DNA of 64,000 nt from Oscillospiraceae bacterium (lineage in GTDB: Bacteria; Bacillota; Clostridia; Oscillospirales; Ruminococcaceae), in assembly GCA_012520915.1 (NCBI GenBank), contig JAAYNJ010000003.1:1-64000 (forward strand), in the 5' to 3' direction. The notes beneath the pieces are model-generated. The model did no database searches, had not been told where the DNA came from, and saw only the letters and a program-made list of their open reading frames with translations. Made by a program: the position numbers and the translations under genes. Positions 9,739 through 18,219 of the stretch are shown piece by piece; position 1 is the stretch's first letter; each line of letters begins with the position of its first letter.

Positions 9739-11640
9739 TTATTGTTCCGCTTCCTTCTTCTCTTCAACGGCGACATATTTTGTGTCTGGAGACAGAGGCT
9801 TAAACGCATAGCCTCCGCCTTCGTAGAATTTACCGAAAAACTCGAGATACTGCAGCCTCGAGTCGTGCACATAGGCGGAGAGCAGGTTGAGAACAAGGTT
9901 AAACACATGTCCTATAATATAAATCAGAATTCCGGATATCAGCCCGATTATCCATCCGAATACCCCGCTGTTTGCATTCGGCATAACCATGCCGGCCAGT
10001 ATATTCATTACCATGGCAACTATTCCGCCGGAAAGCATAAGCGCAAGGATTCTTGCGTAGGACAGAATATCCCCTCCGAGTCCGGCAAGCACATTGTACA
10101 GCACCAAAAACCCGCCGGTAAACTTGCCTATTCCTTTTTTAGTCCGTCCCCCGGTCAGTATAATGACGGCAACAGAAATTATCGACAGGATTTTTCCCAC
10201 GGATTTCAGCTTTTCAGAAAACAACATGAGAAGACCGGTAACTAAAACTATGCTGGTCAACTGATCGAGTATCGCATCCCACGGCCGTCCTTCCTTGAAA
10301 TCAATGTACATTTTCATCGCTATTCCGCTGAATATATGCAGCACGCCGATTCCGAGACAGATTCCCAACGTCGTCATTATATCGTCAAGCGGCGAGAGAA
10401 TTACCGCGGGGAAAAGAGATTCCCCGAAATAGCTCCCGAACATGATTCCCCAAAACACCGTTGAAAAACCCGAATAAAATATTATGTTGACAAGCTTTCC
10501 GTTGTTCTTTGTCAGGAGTTTAAATCCCCCCACCAAAACTATCATCATCAAACCGTATCCGGCATCCCCCATCATCATGCCGAAAATAATCCAGTACCAT
10601 ATACCCATTACGGTATTGGGATCGACGACATCCCTCGGGTCGGGGCGCGAAAACATGTCCGTTATTGCCTCAAATTGAGAGATGATTTTATTGTTTTCCG
10701 TCAATGTCGGCGGTTTTTCGTCATCATTCGGATCTCTCGACTCGACATAAGCCAAATCCGTTACTTTTTTTACCGCTTTTTCAAGCTCGTCCACTTTGTC
10801 GGCACGGGTCCAGCCTTCTACATAGAAAACATTATCCGTTTCGGCAAAACTCACTTCGTTGAGTTTTACTCTCGTCGATTCTCGGTCATGAAGAAGCTGC
10901 AGCTCTTCAATTTTCTTGGACAACGTCTCGGCTTCAGCCTTGAGTTCGTCCGTTTCCTTACTTATTTCTTCCGCTTCAAGAGTCAATTCTCTATGTCTTT
11001 CGGCCGCCGTAAACGGTTCTTTCGGCAGGTGAACTTCGGTAAATCCAAGCTGTTGAGCGGCTTCAAAGACAGCGTTGCTTTCGCTGCAATGCGCGACTAT
11101 CATGACCGCAACTCCCGGTTTTCCCGAAGAGTAAACACCGACAACCCCGCCGGCCTGTTCGATTTCCGGTATTTTGGACATGTGTCTTTCAGGGATATAT
11201 CCGGTTTTTACTTTACTCAGTTTTGTGTCTTCTATCTCATCAAAAGATACATTCATGTCGAGCCAGGGGGTCAGCGCATCCGCTTTTTCATTTATCGAAA
11301 TCAGATTCTGCTCGTTGATTTGCAGCTTTTCCCTTATCCAAAGCAACCTGTCTACCGTTTCATTATCAGCCGTCGATTGGGCCATGAGAAAATCGTAATC
11401 AACCTTATCTTTTTCAGCTGCAATCGGCGATTTTTTTATCTGAGCAAATCCGCCGGCAAATTTGAGGGCTTCCCCTACCCTCGCCCTGTCGGCTTCACTG
11501 TGTTTCAGGTTATCATCCCTTTTTGCTCCCTCGGTTTCATCGATTATCATCATCAAACCGGTTTTCTGAAGCTGCCTCAAAAGAGGTTTTCTCTCTCTCT
11601 TCATCGCATAGAGAGTTATTTTTTTCATAGGAACAATCAT
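9739..11640 (-). CDS. ntpI: V-type ATP synthase subunit I (membrane stator)
   Basis: The 633-residue protein is the a/I subunit that forms the ion half-channels and holds the stator. Its cytoplasmic N-terminal half (about 1-330) contains long helices, and the second half has seven or eight transmembrane segments. The ATG overlaps the stop of the preceding gene in ATGA. The C-terminal segment LSAYVHDSRLQYLEFFGKFY is the conserved region near the essential arginine (in SRLQ) of the ion channel. The length is normal. Confidence 0.95.
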   Translation of the reverse strand: MIVPMKKITLYAMKRERKPLLRQLQKTGLMMIIDETEGAKRDDNLKHSEADRARVGEALKFAGGFAQIKKSPIAAEKDKVDYDFLMAQSTADNETVDRLLWIREKLQINEQNLISINEKADALTPWLDMNVSFDEIEDTKLSKVKTGYIPERHMSKIPEIEQAGGVVGVYSSGKPGVAVMIVAHCSESNAVFEAAQQLGFTEVHLPKEPFTAAERHRELTLEAEEISKETDELKAEAETLSKKIEELQLLHDRESTRVKLNEVSFAETDNVFYVEGWTRADKVDELEKAVKKVTDLAYVESRDPNDDEKPPTLTENNKIISQFEAITDMFSRPDPRDVVDPNTVMGIWYWIIFGMMMGDAGYGLMMIVLVGGFKLLTKNNGKLVNIIFYSGFSTVFWGIMFGSYFGESLFPAVILSPLDDIMTTLGICLGIGVLHIFSGIAMKMYIDFKEGRPWDAILDQLTSIVLVTGLLMLFSEKLKSVGKILSIISVAVIILTGGRTKKGIGKFTGGFLVLYNVLAGLGGDILSYARILALMLSGGIVAMVMNILAGMVMPNANSGVFGWIIGLISGILIYIIGHVFNLVLNLLSAYVHDSRLQYLEFFGKFYEGGGYAFKPLSPDTKYVAVEEKKEAEQ

Positions 11641-11948
11641 CTGATATCCCTCAACTGCTCAACTACATATTTCACCGCAGATTCAACATTGCACATAGCC
11701 TTATCTGCCATGGCTTCATCTTTTTTTGAGCTTTCGGCAAGAAATTCCGCCGCTTTATTCTCAGCATCCTTTGCGGATTCAACAAGTTTACGCTCTACCT
11801 TCTCCCTTTCAAGAGCTATCTCTTTTTTCATATTCTCCGACGACAGACGTCCCGCTTCTCTCTCTATTTCCCTCGCCTGCTGCAAAGCCTCTTTCTTGAT
11901 GTCTGCCGCTTCATTTTCCGCCGATTTAATCTTTTCAAGTATATTCAT
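11637..11948 (-). CDS. ntpF: V-type ATPase small stalk subunit (G/H-like coiled coil)
   Basis: The 103-residue protein is almost entirely charged helix with many Glu, Lys and Ala residues, and its residues 5-85 should form a coiled coil. It is the first gene of the V-ATPase operon and overlaps ntpI by ATGA. That is the place of ntpF in Enterococcus and ahaH in archaea, whose products pair with subunit E in the peripheral stalk. The assignment rests on position and composition more than on sequence identity, which is low in this family. Confidence 0.8.
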   Translation of the reverse strand: MNILEKIKSAENEAADIKKEALQQAREIEREAGRLSSENMKKEIALEREKVERKLVESAKDAENKAAEFLAESSKKDEAMADKAMCNVESAVKYVVEQLRDIR

Positions 11949-12133
11949 AACAAACTCCAGGATATTTATTAAAACAATATCATTAAATTGAGAAGCAAAC
12001 TGCTGTTTTCAAAATGGCAACACTAATCTATGATACCCAACTTTTTCTTATTTGTCATCTATAAAATATTTATGTAAAACTGCCTATCAACATGTTATCA
12101 TTGTTTTATTAAATCAGTCAGGGGGAATATCGG

Positions 12134-13630
12134 ATGGATATCAGTACAGGTATTAAAAAACTCAATGACAGCGAACAGCTTATGAGTGTTTTCAGCCATG
12201 CAATGAGTGTAATGCATTATGACGGCGCCACTGCGGCGCCTGAAATGAGTTATATCGACAGGTCAAAATCCTTAGGTCTTCTTTCCACTTACAGCTATGA
12301 CATTCTGTTAAACAAGGAAAATAAAGAAAATGTTAGGTTTTTGATGGACAACAGGGATTTGCTCTCCTCTTCCGACAAGAAGAGGGTTGAGCTGTTGCAG
12401 GAAAAAATTGATAAAATCGAGGGAATCCCTTTAGAGGAGTACGCTGAATACAGGGCTTTGATATCCGAATCGGAAGCGGTTTGGAAAGATTCCAAGGCAA
12501 AAAACGACTTTAAGTCCTTTATGCCGTATATTGATAAAATCATCGATGTCAAGAAAAAATTCGCCGCATATTTCGACCCGGATAAACACCCCTATGATTT
12601 CTATTTAAACGAGTACGAAAGGGGTTCCGACAGGGACTTTTTTGATAATTTCTTTGAAACGATAAAGGCACGGCTGGTGCCGCTCATTTCCGAAATTTCG
12701 GATTGTCCGGCACCGGACATTTCGTTTTTGCAGGGAAATTTCCCAATCTACAAACAGCGCCGTTTGTCCGAGGTGTTGATGGAATTTCTCAACATCGACT
12801 CCTCCCGCTGTGTATTGGGAGAAACGGAACATCCCTTTACCGCTCATCTCAGCCGCAACGACTGCAGAGTAACCACGCACTACTATGAAGACGACTTCAC
12901 CTCCTCATTCTACAGCGTAATCCACGAGTGCGGACACGCTCTTTATGATATGGGAATTAAAGAGGAGTATTACAACACGGTATTGGGAACCGGCACCTCA
13001 ATGGGGATACACGAAAGTCAATCCAGATTTTATGAAAATATAGTGGGCCGTTCCCTCCCGTTTTGCGAGTACATTCTTCCGCATCTTGCGAACCTGTTTC
13101 CGCAATTCGAAAAAATCACACCGAAAGAATTCTATAAAGCGGTAAATGTCGCAGAGCCTTCGCTTATAAGAATCCGGGCGGATGAACTGACATACTCAAT
13201 GCACATTTTGATCCGATATGAACTTGAAAAAATGTTGTTCGAAAATGAAATTTCCGCAGTTGACCTCCCCGAACTTTGGAATAATAAATATCGGGAATAT
13301 CTCGGCATCGACGTTCCGAATGACAGTGTAGGCGTGTTGCAGGATACACACTGGGGCGGAGGGATGTTCGGATATTTTCCGAGCTATTCTCTCGGTTCCG
13401 CTTACAGCGCGCAAATCTTTCATTATTTGAATAAAGACCTGGACTTTTCCGCCCTTGTTTCTTCAGGCGACATCAAACCGGTATATGAGTGGTTAAGAGA
13501 CAGAATTTATATCTTCGGCAGTGAAAAAGATCCGGATGAGATAATCCGGATATGCTGTAATGAGGAATTCAATCCGAATTATTATATTGATTATCTTGAA
13601 AACAAATTCAGAGCTCTTTACAACATCTGA
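12134..13630 (+). CDS. M32-family metallocarboxypeptidase (Taq type)
   Basis: The 498-residue protein has the zinc-binding HECGH at 264-268 and a downstream GIHESQSRFYE with Glu294 as third ligand. These two motifs, along with DVPNDSVGVLQDTHWGGGMFGYFPSYSLG near the end, are characteristic of thermostable carboxypeptidase 1 of peptidase family M32. It removes C-terminal residues from peptides, broadly except proline. The protein is cytoplasmic, with no signal peptide. GGGGGA lies seven bases before the ATG. It stands alone, divergent from the V-ATPase operon, and ends at a bidirectional terminator. Confidence 0.95.
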   Translation: MDISTGIKKLNDSEQLMSVFSHAMSVMHYDGATAAPEMSYIDRSKSLGLLSTYSYDILLNKENKENVRFLMDNRDLLSSSDKKRVELLQEKIDKIEGIPLEEYAEYRALISESEAVWKDSKAKNDFKSFMPYIDKIIDVKKKFAAYFDPDKHPYDFYLNEYERGSDRDFFDNFFETIKARLVPLISEISDCPAPDISFLQGNFPIYKQRRLSEVLMEFLNIDSSRCVLGETEHPFTAHLSRNDCRVTTHYYEDDFTSSFYSVIHECGHALYDMGIKEEYYNTVLGTGTSMGIHESQSRFYENIVGRSLPFCEYILPHLANLFPQFEKITPKEFYKAVNVAEPSLIRIRADELTYSMHILIRYELEKMLFENEISAVDLPELWNNKYREYLGIDVPNDSVGVLQDTHWGGGMFGYFPSYSLGSAYSAQIFHYLNKDLDFSALVSSGDIKPVYEWLRDRIYIFGSEKDPDEIIRICCNEEFNPNYYIDYLENKFRALYNI

Positions 13631-13659
13631 CAAATGCCATATTTTAAAAAACGCAATGA

Positions 13660-13686
13660 AAAAGGAGGGCAATTTGCCCTCCTTTT
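13660..13686. terminator. Bidirectional intrinsic terminator
   Basis: The sequence AAAAGGAGGGCA pairs with its complement across a three-base loop and is flanked by A and T runs. It separates the convergent M32 peptidase gene and the zinc-ribbon membrane protein gene and probably serves both. Confidence 0.88.
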
Positions 13687-13701
13687 GTTCGTTTTTGTCA
13701 G

Positions 13702-15309
13702 CTAAAATACGACGATGATATACCAGTTTCCGTCAATACATACCAGGTCAAAGTCCATAAAGAGGGCTTCGCTATCCCCTGCACTGCCGATTTCCGCCGT
13801 AACCGTTACGTCAATATATTCTTCCACCTCGGACACATCGAATCCCAAATCCTGTATGTAGTCGTATCCGTCACTGTCCGTATAGTGGTAAACATCTTCT
13901 ATCGTGTAGTTCAGCACCGCGGAGCCGTAGTAATCGGCCCAACTGTCTATGATAGTCTGGTCCGTCGAGATATCGTAACCGCTCTCAAGCAGAAAATCCA
14001 CTAAATCGGGTTGCACCAAGTCTGCAAGTCTCTCCCCCGCCCCTTCTTCAAACATCATAAAGTAGGCATCGATAAGATCCTCGTAGCTGTAATAGGCGCT
14101 TCCGAACGCATCGGTATATATTTGTCCGTCATTTACCTGGAAAAGATACCACTTCTCCCCTATCCGATAAACATCAAAGGCAAAAACCTGTGTGGTGGTC
14201 CCGCCTGCTGAGTCGGCTATTTCCGCTTCGGCGGATACGGACGCATACTCTTCCACATCATCACTCATGATTCCTATAAAAGACAGTCCCAGATAGTCAA
14301 AGGGATCGGTGTATTCATTATATGATCTGATGAGATAGAGATTTACCGTTTCACCGTAGTAGAAGGTCATCGCATCCCTGTTGTATGCAAGATCGGCTTC
14401 TTTAATTCCAAGCTTCCCGAGTGTTTTTACGGCTTCGGGCTGCATAAGGTTTTTGAATTTCGCAGCGTCTCCCTCTTCGAGGATGTTAAAATACTCATCT
14501 ATGAGTTCCTCATAGGTTGAAAACCCTTTCTGACCCCCCAACAACTTGGGCAACAGGAAGATACCGGCGGCAATCAACGCCAGGCCCAGAACCACGGAAA
14601 CGATTATTATCGCTATCTTACCGCCTTTTTTCTTTTTCTTTTGAGGCGTCGGATATTGAGCTGCCTGTACAGGCATTTCAGCACTCGGGGCCTGTTGTCC
14701 CGCAGCGCCTGTATAGCTCTGTGCCGGAGGCTGTGGGGCCGGAGGCTGTTGTGCAGCCTGAGGAGTATAGCTCTGCTGGGGAGCAGGCGGAGTATAACTC
14801 TGTTCGGGAGCAGGAGGAGTATAGCTCGGCTGGGGAGCGGGGGGCGCGTAACTCGGTTCAGGAGCAGGCGGAGTATAGCTCTGCTCGGGAGCGGGAGGTG
14901 CATAGCTCTGTTCGGGAGCCGGAGGCGCATAGCTCGGTTCGGGAGCCGGAGGCGCATAGCTCTGCTCGGGAGCGGGAGGTGTATAGCTCTGCTCGGGAGC
15001 GGGGGGCGCATAGCTCTGCTCGGGAGCGGGAGGTGTATAGCTCTGCTTGGGAGCGGGGGGCGCATAGCTCTGCTCGGGAGCCGGAGGCGCAAAGCTCAGC
15101 TCGGGAGCCGGAGATGCATCAACCGGTGCTGCAGGAGGTTCGGATTTCATTACAGTCTGTTGCGTTTCGCTTGTTTTCTCGTATATCGCATATTGCTCAG
15201 CTTGTGCGGGCTGAGGCGTCTCCTGTGTTTTGGGTAGTTGTGGAGTTCCGCAATTTGTGCAAAATCTGGAGCCTTCTTTTACTTCGAATCCGCAATTTGA
15301 ACAATTCAT
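13702..15309 (-). CDS. Zinc-ribbon membrane protein with Pro-rich repeats and duplicated C-terminal domain
   Basis: The 535-residue protein starts with a zinc ribbon (Cys3, Cys6, Cys17, Cys20). Residues of about 65-215 are a repetitive linker built on the unit PPAPEQSYA/T. One transmembrane helix lies near 235-255, preceded by a run of lysines. Beyond it two copies of an unknown domain follow: one starts YEELIDEYFNILEEGDAAKF, the other YEDLIDAYFMMFEEGAGERL, each about 120 residues. The likely topology is ribbon and linker inside, domain pair outside. Such zinc-ribbon proteins are common in Clostridia, with no known function; the extracellular part may sense or bind something. The gene is monocistronic. 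Confidence 0.85.
   Translation of the reverse strand: MNCSNCGFEVKEGSRFCTNCGTPQLPKTQETPQPAQAEQYAIYEKTSETQQTVMKSEPPAAPVDASPAPELSFAPPAPEQSYAPPAPKQSYTPPAPEQSYAPPAPEQSYTPPAPEQSYAPPAPEPSYAPPAPEQSYAPPAPEQSYTPPAPEPSYAPPAPQPSYTPPAPEQSYTPPAPQQSYTPQAAQQPPAPQPPAQSYTGAAGQQAPSAEMPVQAAQYPTPQKKKKKGGKIAIIIVSVVLGLALIAAGIFLLPKLLGGQKGFSTYEELIDEYFNILEEGDAAKFKNLMQPEAVKTLGKLGIKEADLAYNRDAMTFYYGETVNLYLIRSYNEYTDPFDYLGLSFIGIMSDDVEEYASVSAEAEIADSAGGTTTQVFAFDVYRIGEKWYLFQVNDGQIYTDAFGSAYYSYEDLIDAYFMMFEEGAGERLADLVQPDLVDFLLESGYDISTDQTIIDSWADYYGSAVLNYTIEDVYHYTDSDGYDYIQDLGFDVSEVEEYIDVTVTAEIGSAGDSEALFMDFDLVCIDGNWYIIVVF
14756..15092 (-). repeat. 27-bp tandem repeats coding for PPAPEQSYA-type units
   Basis: About a dozen imperfect copies of a 27-base unit lie in tandem within the zinc-ribbon protein gene. 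The translated unit is nine residues, with Glu/Gln/Lys/Pro and Ala/Thr as the variable sites. Each unit is a whole number of codons, so copy-number changes keep the frame. The right edge of the array is more irregular. Confidence 0.85.
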
Positions 15310-15473
15310 TATTACCCCTTTCTCGCCGTTGCTTTATACATAAACTCGATTTTTAAATTCAGTTTTTAACAGCAAAGTGTTGTGGATTGATAATTCATTA
15401 TAGAATATTCCGCCTGATTTTGCATCAACAATATTCCAACCCTCATATCCGGTTTTTTGATTAAGCAACAAAA

Positions 15474-15504
15474 AAAGAGGCGCAAAAGAATTTTGCGCCT
15501 CTTT
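15474..15504 (-). terminator. Intrinsic terminator of the citrate synthase operon
   Basis: A 14-bp perfect stem (AAAGAGGCGCAAAA and complement) with a three-base loop is flanked by A and T runs. It lies 30 bases beyond the stop of the membrane protein gene on the minus strand. Confidence 0.88.
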
Positions 15505-15533
15505 CAACACTTAAAACCGTATTGCTTATGTGC

Positions 15534-16400
15534 TTATTGTGTTTTCTGCACCGGACTTTTTGTTTTTATAAAATAAAGAATAGCCGCTATTGCCGAAATC
15601 GCAACAGATGCATCTGCCAGCAGTGAAATCATCGACATCATATCGCCTGACGAGAAATAAACATAGGCTGTCGGCAATGATAATCCCGTCACCCATAAAT
15701 AGGAGAGAAGTCCCAATGAAACAAGGGATGGCAGCTCTTTTTTCAGGTATCCGATTGAGACGGTCTTGGCAAAAGCGGTGTAAAAAAGAGCCAGAAAACA
15801 AAGCCCGAGTATTAAAATCACCGTATTTATGTCGTTCGGGTTTACCGGTTTTTTTAAAAACAGCACGGATACTCTTAAATAGAGCCACAGTGCGACTACG
15901 ACGGAGTAATATCCTCCGCCCGCAAAGGGACCTTCACCGCGGAAAAGCCAGCTGCTGACAAGGAAAAACCAGAGGGCCGTCAATATGGTAAATACGAGTG
16001 ACAAAATATCCAGAATCGATACAAATTTTATAAAACCGCAGGTCGAAGTCAGGCATTCGTTCGCATAACCGATTTTTCGCATGTCGTATATTTTCAAAGC
16101 GAAAGAAACAGCTGTCAGTATTCCCGAAACGAAGTAGGACATAGAGGCAAAGAGACCGGAGCCTGTAATAAAACCCGATCTTGTTTCCTCGTCTTCCGAT
16201 TTTCCGAGTTTTTTCTTTGAAATAAAATATATAACCCAGCAAATCAGAGGAATCGTTGTCAGCCCCGCTATTCTGACAACCGAAACTCTTCCGGCTGCAA
16301 AACCGGTTGCAAAATCTATATTGAGGATTAAGTCCAGAGTCCTCAATATTGCTATCGGCAGCACAAGATAAAGTATTGTTTTGAAATAACCTTTTCTCAC
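15534..16400 (-). CDS. Integral membrane protein of unknown function
   Basis: I do not recognise this 288-residue protein. It has about seven or eight hydrophobic segments (for example YFKTILYLVLPIAILRTLDL at the N-terminus) and no soluble domain. The start is the GTG at 16400, which overlaps the stop of citrate synthase as GTGA with AAAGGA four bases upstream; a longer reading into the citrate synthase gene is not supported. The tight coupling suggests the two are made together, but does not itself show a transport or regulatory role. Confidence 0.72.
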   Translation of the reverse strand: MRKGYFKTILYLVLPIAILRTLDLILNIDFATGFAAGRVSVVRIAGLTTIPLICWVIYFISKKKLGKSEDEETRSGFITGSGLFASMSYFVSGILTAVSFALKIYDMRKIGYANECLTSTCGFIKFVSILDILSLVFTILTALWFFLVSSWLFRGEGPFAGGGYYSVVVALWLYLRVSVLFLKKPVNPNDINTVILILGLCFLALFYTAFAKTVSIGYLKKELPSLVSLGLLSYLWVTGLSLPTAYVYFSSGDMMSMISLLADASVAISAIAAILYFIKTKSPVQKTQ

Positions 16401-17767
16401 AGTTTCCTTTCGCCAATGGGTATATATTTTCTGTCGACACCGAGATATTTGTAAGCCGGCCTTATCAGTCTGTTTCCGAACATCTTCTCTTCGACCCTGT
16501 GTGCACACCACCCGGGAAGTCTTGAAATGGCAAAGAGCGGGGTATAAAGTTCTTCCGGAATTCCCATCGTTCTATATACCAGCCCGGTATACAGGTCGAT
16601 ATTCGCACAGATGTCCTTTCCGCCCTTCTTTAATTCAAATACTTTGGGCGCAAGTCTCTCCACCGCATACAGTAATTTAAAGTCGTCGCCAAATCCCTTC
16701 TCTTCGGCTATTTCCGAAAGATTTTTTCTCAATATTACCGCTCTCGGGTCACTCTTAGTATATATTGCGTGTCCCATTCCGTAAATCAGTCCGGTTTTAT
16801 CCCCCTCCTGTTTGTTCATCAGTCGACACAGGTATTCGAATACCTCATCGTCATCAGAGGGATCTTTAATTTTTTCTTTCATGTAGTCAAGCATTTCGAT
16901 GACTTTGATATTGGCGCCGCCGTGCAGGGGGCCTTTAAGAGAGCCTATGGCGGCGGAAATCGCTGAATAAGTGTCGGAACCCGTCGAGGTTACTACACGG
17001 GTTGTAAACGCGGAGTTGTTTCCCCCTCCGTGGTCCGCCTGAAGCACCATGCACAAATCGAGAAGGCGGGCCTCCGCTTCGGTAAACTGTTTATTGCTTC
17101 TGTTGGTTCTGAGTATGTTTTGAGCTGTTGAAAGCTCGCTTTTGGGCAGGTGGAAATACATGCTCTTCTTATCGTAGATATGTCTTTTCACCTGATATGC
17201 GGTTACCATTATTGTAGGCAAAACGGCAATGAGCGAGATTGACTGGTACAAAACATTCTCCAAAGATTTTTCCTCTGCAAGCTCGTCGTAACCGTAAAGT
17301 GAAAGAACCGCGGCGGCCATCTTGTTCATTATATTGGGTGACGGGGATTTCATAATCATATCTTCGGAAAACCCGCTTGGAAGCTGCCTCAATTCCGCAA
17401 TGACCTTGTTGAAAAGTTTCAGCTGTCCATAGGTCGGGAGCGATCCGAAAAGCAACAGCCAGGTAATTTCCTCAAAGATATACCTGTCCTCGGTTTTCGA
17501 ATTTTCAATGATATCCTCGACATCTATTCCGCGGTAGATGAGCTTGCCCTCCATGGGAACCTTTCTGTCGGTGATTGATTCATCATAGCCGAGAACGTTG
17601 CATATGCTGGTGAGACCGGCGCGCACACCCATGCCGACCTTGTCTCTCAAACCGCGCATTACCTCATATCTGCCATAGTCCTCTTCGGAAATATAATTGT
17701 ATTTTTTAAACTCATCACAAAGATAGGTGATATTCTCTCTTTGTTCCGCACTCATCGATCTGTCCAA
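16397..17767 (-). CDS. gltA: Citrate synthase
   Basis: The enzyme (456 residues) condenses acetyl-CoA and oxaloacetate to citrate, or propionyl-CoA in 2-methylcitrate relatives. Visible signatures are LQADHGGGNNSAFTTRV with the first catalytic His, GSLKGPLHGGAN with the second His, and GMGHAIYTKSDPRA. The N-terminal extension of about 40 residues before the main domain is seen in other Clostridia. The start is the TTG at 17767, with GGAGGT six bases upstream; an upstream in-frame ATG overlaps a 5' hairpin and lacks a site. It is followed by a coupled membrane protein gene. Substrate choice between acetyl- and propionyl-CoA cannot be told from sequence alone. Confidence 0.93.
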   Translation of the reverse strand: MDRSMSAEQRENITYLCDEFKKYNYISEEDYGRYEVMRGLRDKVGMGVRAGLTSICNVLGYDESITDRKVPMEGKLIYRGIDVEDIIENSKTEDRYIFEEITWLLLFGSLPTYGQLKLFNKVIAELRQLPSGFSEDMIMKSPSPNIMNKMAAAVLSLYGYDELAEEKSLENVLYQSISLIAVLPTIMVTAYQVKRHIYDKKSMYFHLPKSELSTAQNILRTNRSNKQFTEAEARLLDLCMVLQADHGGGNNSAFTTRVVTSTGSDTYSAISAAIGSLKGPLHGGANIKVIEMLDYMKEKIKDPSDDDEVFEYLCRLMNKQEGDKTGLIYGMGHAIYTKSDPRAVILRKNLSEIAEEKGFGDDFKLLYAVERLAPKVFELKKGGKDICANIDLYTGLVYRTMGIPEELYTPLFAISRLPGWCAHRVEEKMFGNRLIRPAYKYLGVDRKYIPIGERKL

Positions 17768-17816
17768 GTTTTTACCTCCAATCCGGTATCCTGTCGGATG
17801 TCGAATATTCAGTGAA

Positions 17817-17846
17817 AAGACAAAACCGAACATGCGGTTTTGTCTT
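17817..17846 (-). promoter_or_regulatory. Hairpin in the citrate synthase leader
   Basis: A perfect 12-bp inverted repeat (AAGACAAAACCG and complement) with a six-base loop lies in the presumed untranslated leader, between promoter and start codon. On the minus strand it is followed directly by TTTTC, so it resembles a weak terminator or attenuator. No competing stem is obvious. Confidence 0.55.
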
Positions 17847-17862
17847 ATTCAATATCGAGAGT

Positions 17863-17891
17863 ATTCTACTTATTAATTATTGTTTCGTCAA
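17863..17891 (-). promoter_or_regulatory. Promoter of citrate synthase
   Basis: On the minus strand there is a -35 box TTGACG (17891-17886), a 17-nt spacer and a -10 box TAGAAT (17868-17863). It lies about 95 bases upstream of the TTG start. Confidence 0.65.
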
Positions 17892-18013
17892 CACGATTAT
17901 GAAAATATAGTTTTTTGTAATTTCATTCATGTAAAATATATTATATAATTTGTCTGTTATTATTAACTTTTGCCGTTGAAATCAACATCATTATGTAATA
18001 TCGGAGTTAAAAT

Positions 18014-18214
18014 ATGTCAAAAAATCTGAAGTTCAGGGTTGCGAGAATTTCTGCGGATTTAACGCAAACACAGCTGGCCGAGTTGGCGGAAACCAGCCGT
18101 CAAACGATAAATTCCATTGAGCTCGGCACGGCAAATCCCTCCCTCAACACCTGTATTGCGTTATGCCGCATTCTCGGGAAAACGCTTGACGATTTATTTT
18201 GGAACGAGGAGTAA
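18014..18214 (+). CDS. Small XRE-family transcriptional regulator
   Basis: This 66-residue protein is a single helix-turn-helix domain of the Cro/C1 type. The DNA-contacting part is LTQTQLAELAETSRQTINSI, followed by IELGTANPSLNTCIALCRIL. There is no ligand-binding or dimerisation domain, which resembles the small regulators of the YozG/YgzD group. It is divergent from citrate synthase and might act on that promoter region; this is inference from position. It converges with the next gene only six bases from its stop. Confidence 0.9.
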   Translation: MSKNLKFRVARISADLTQTQLAELAETSRQTINSIELGTANPSLNTCIALCRILGKTLDDLFWNEE

Positions 18215-18219
18215 AGGTA

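Noticed and set aside
10675-11991. Large plus-strand frame opposite ntpI
   Set aside because: It is Phe-, Arg- and Ser-rich, lies wholly opposite the subunit I gene, and has no domain or ribosome binding site.
14517-15356. Long plus-strand and alternative minus-strand frames over the repeat region
   Set aside because: They arise from the 27-bp repeat, which is free of stops in several frames; the minus-strand zinc-ribbon gene has the start, ribosome binding context and domain structure.
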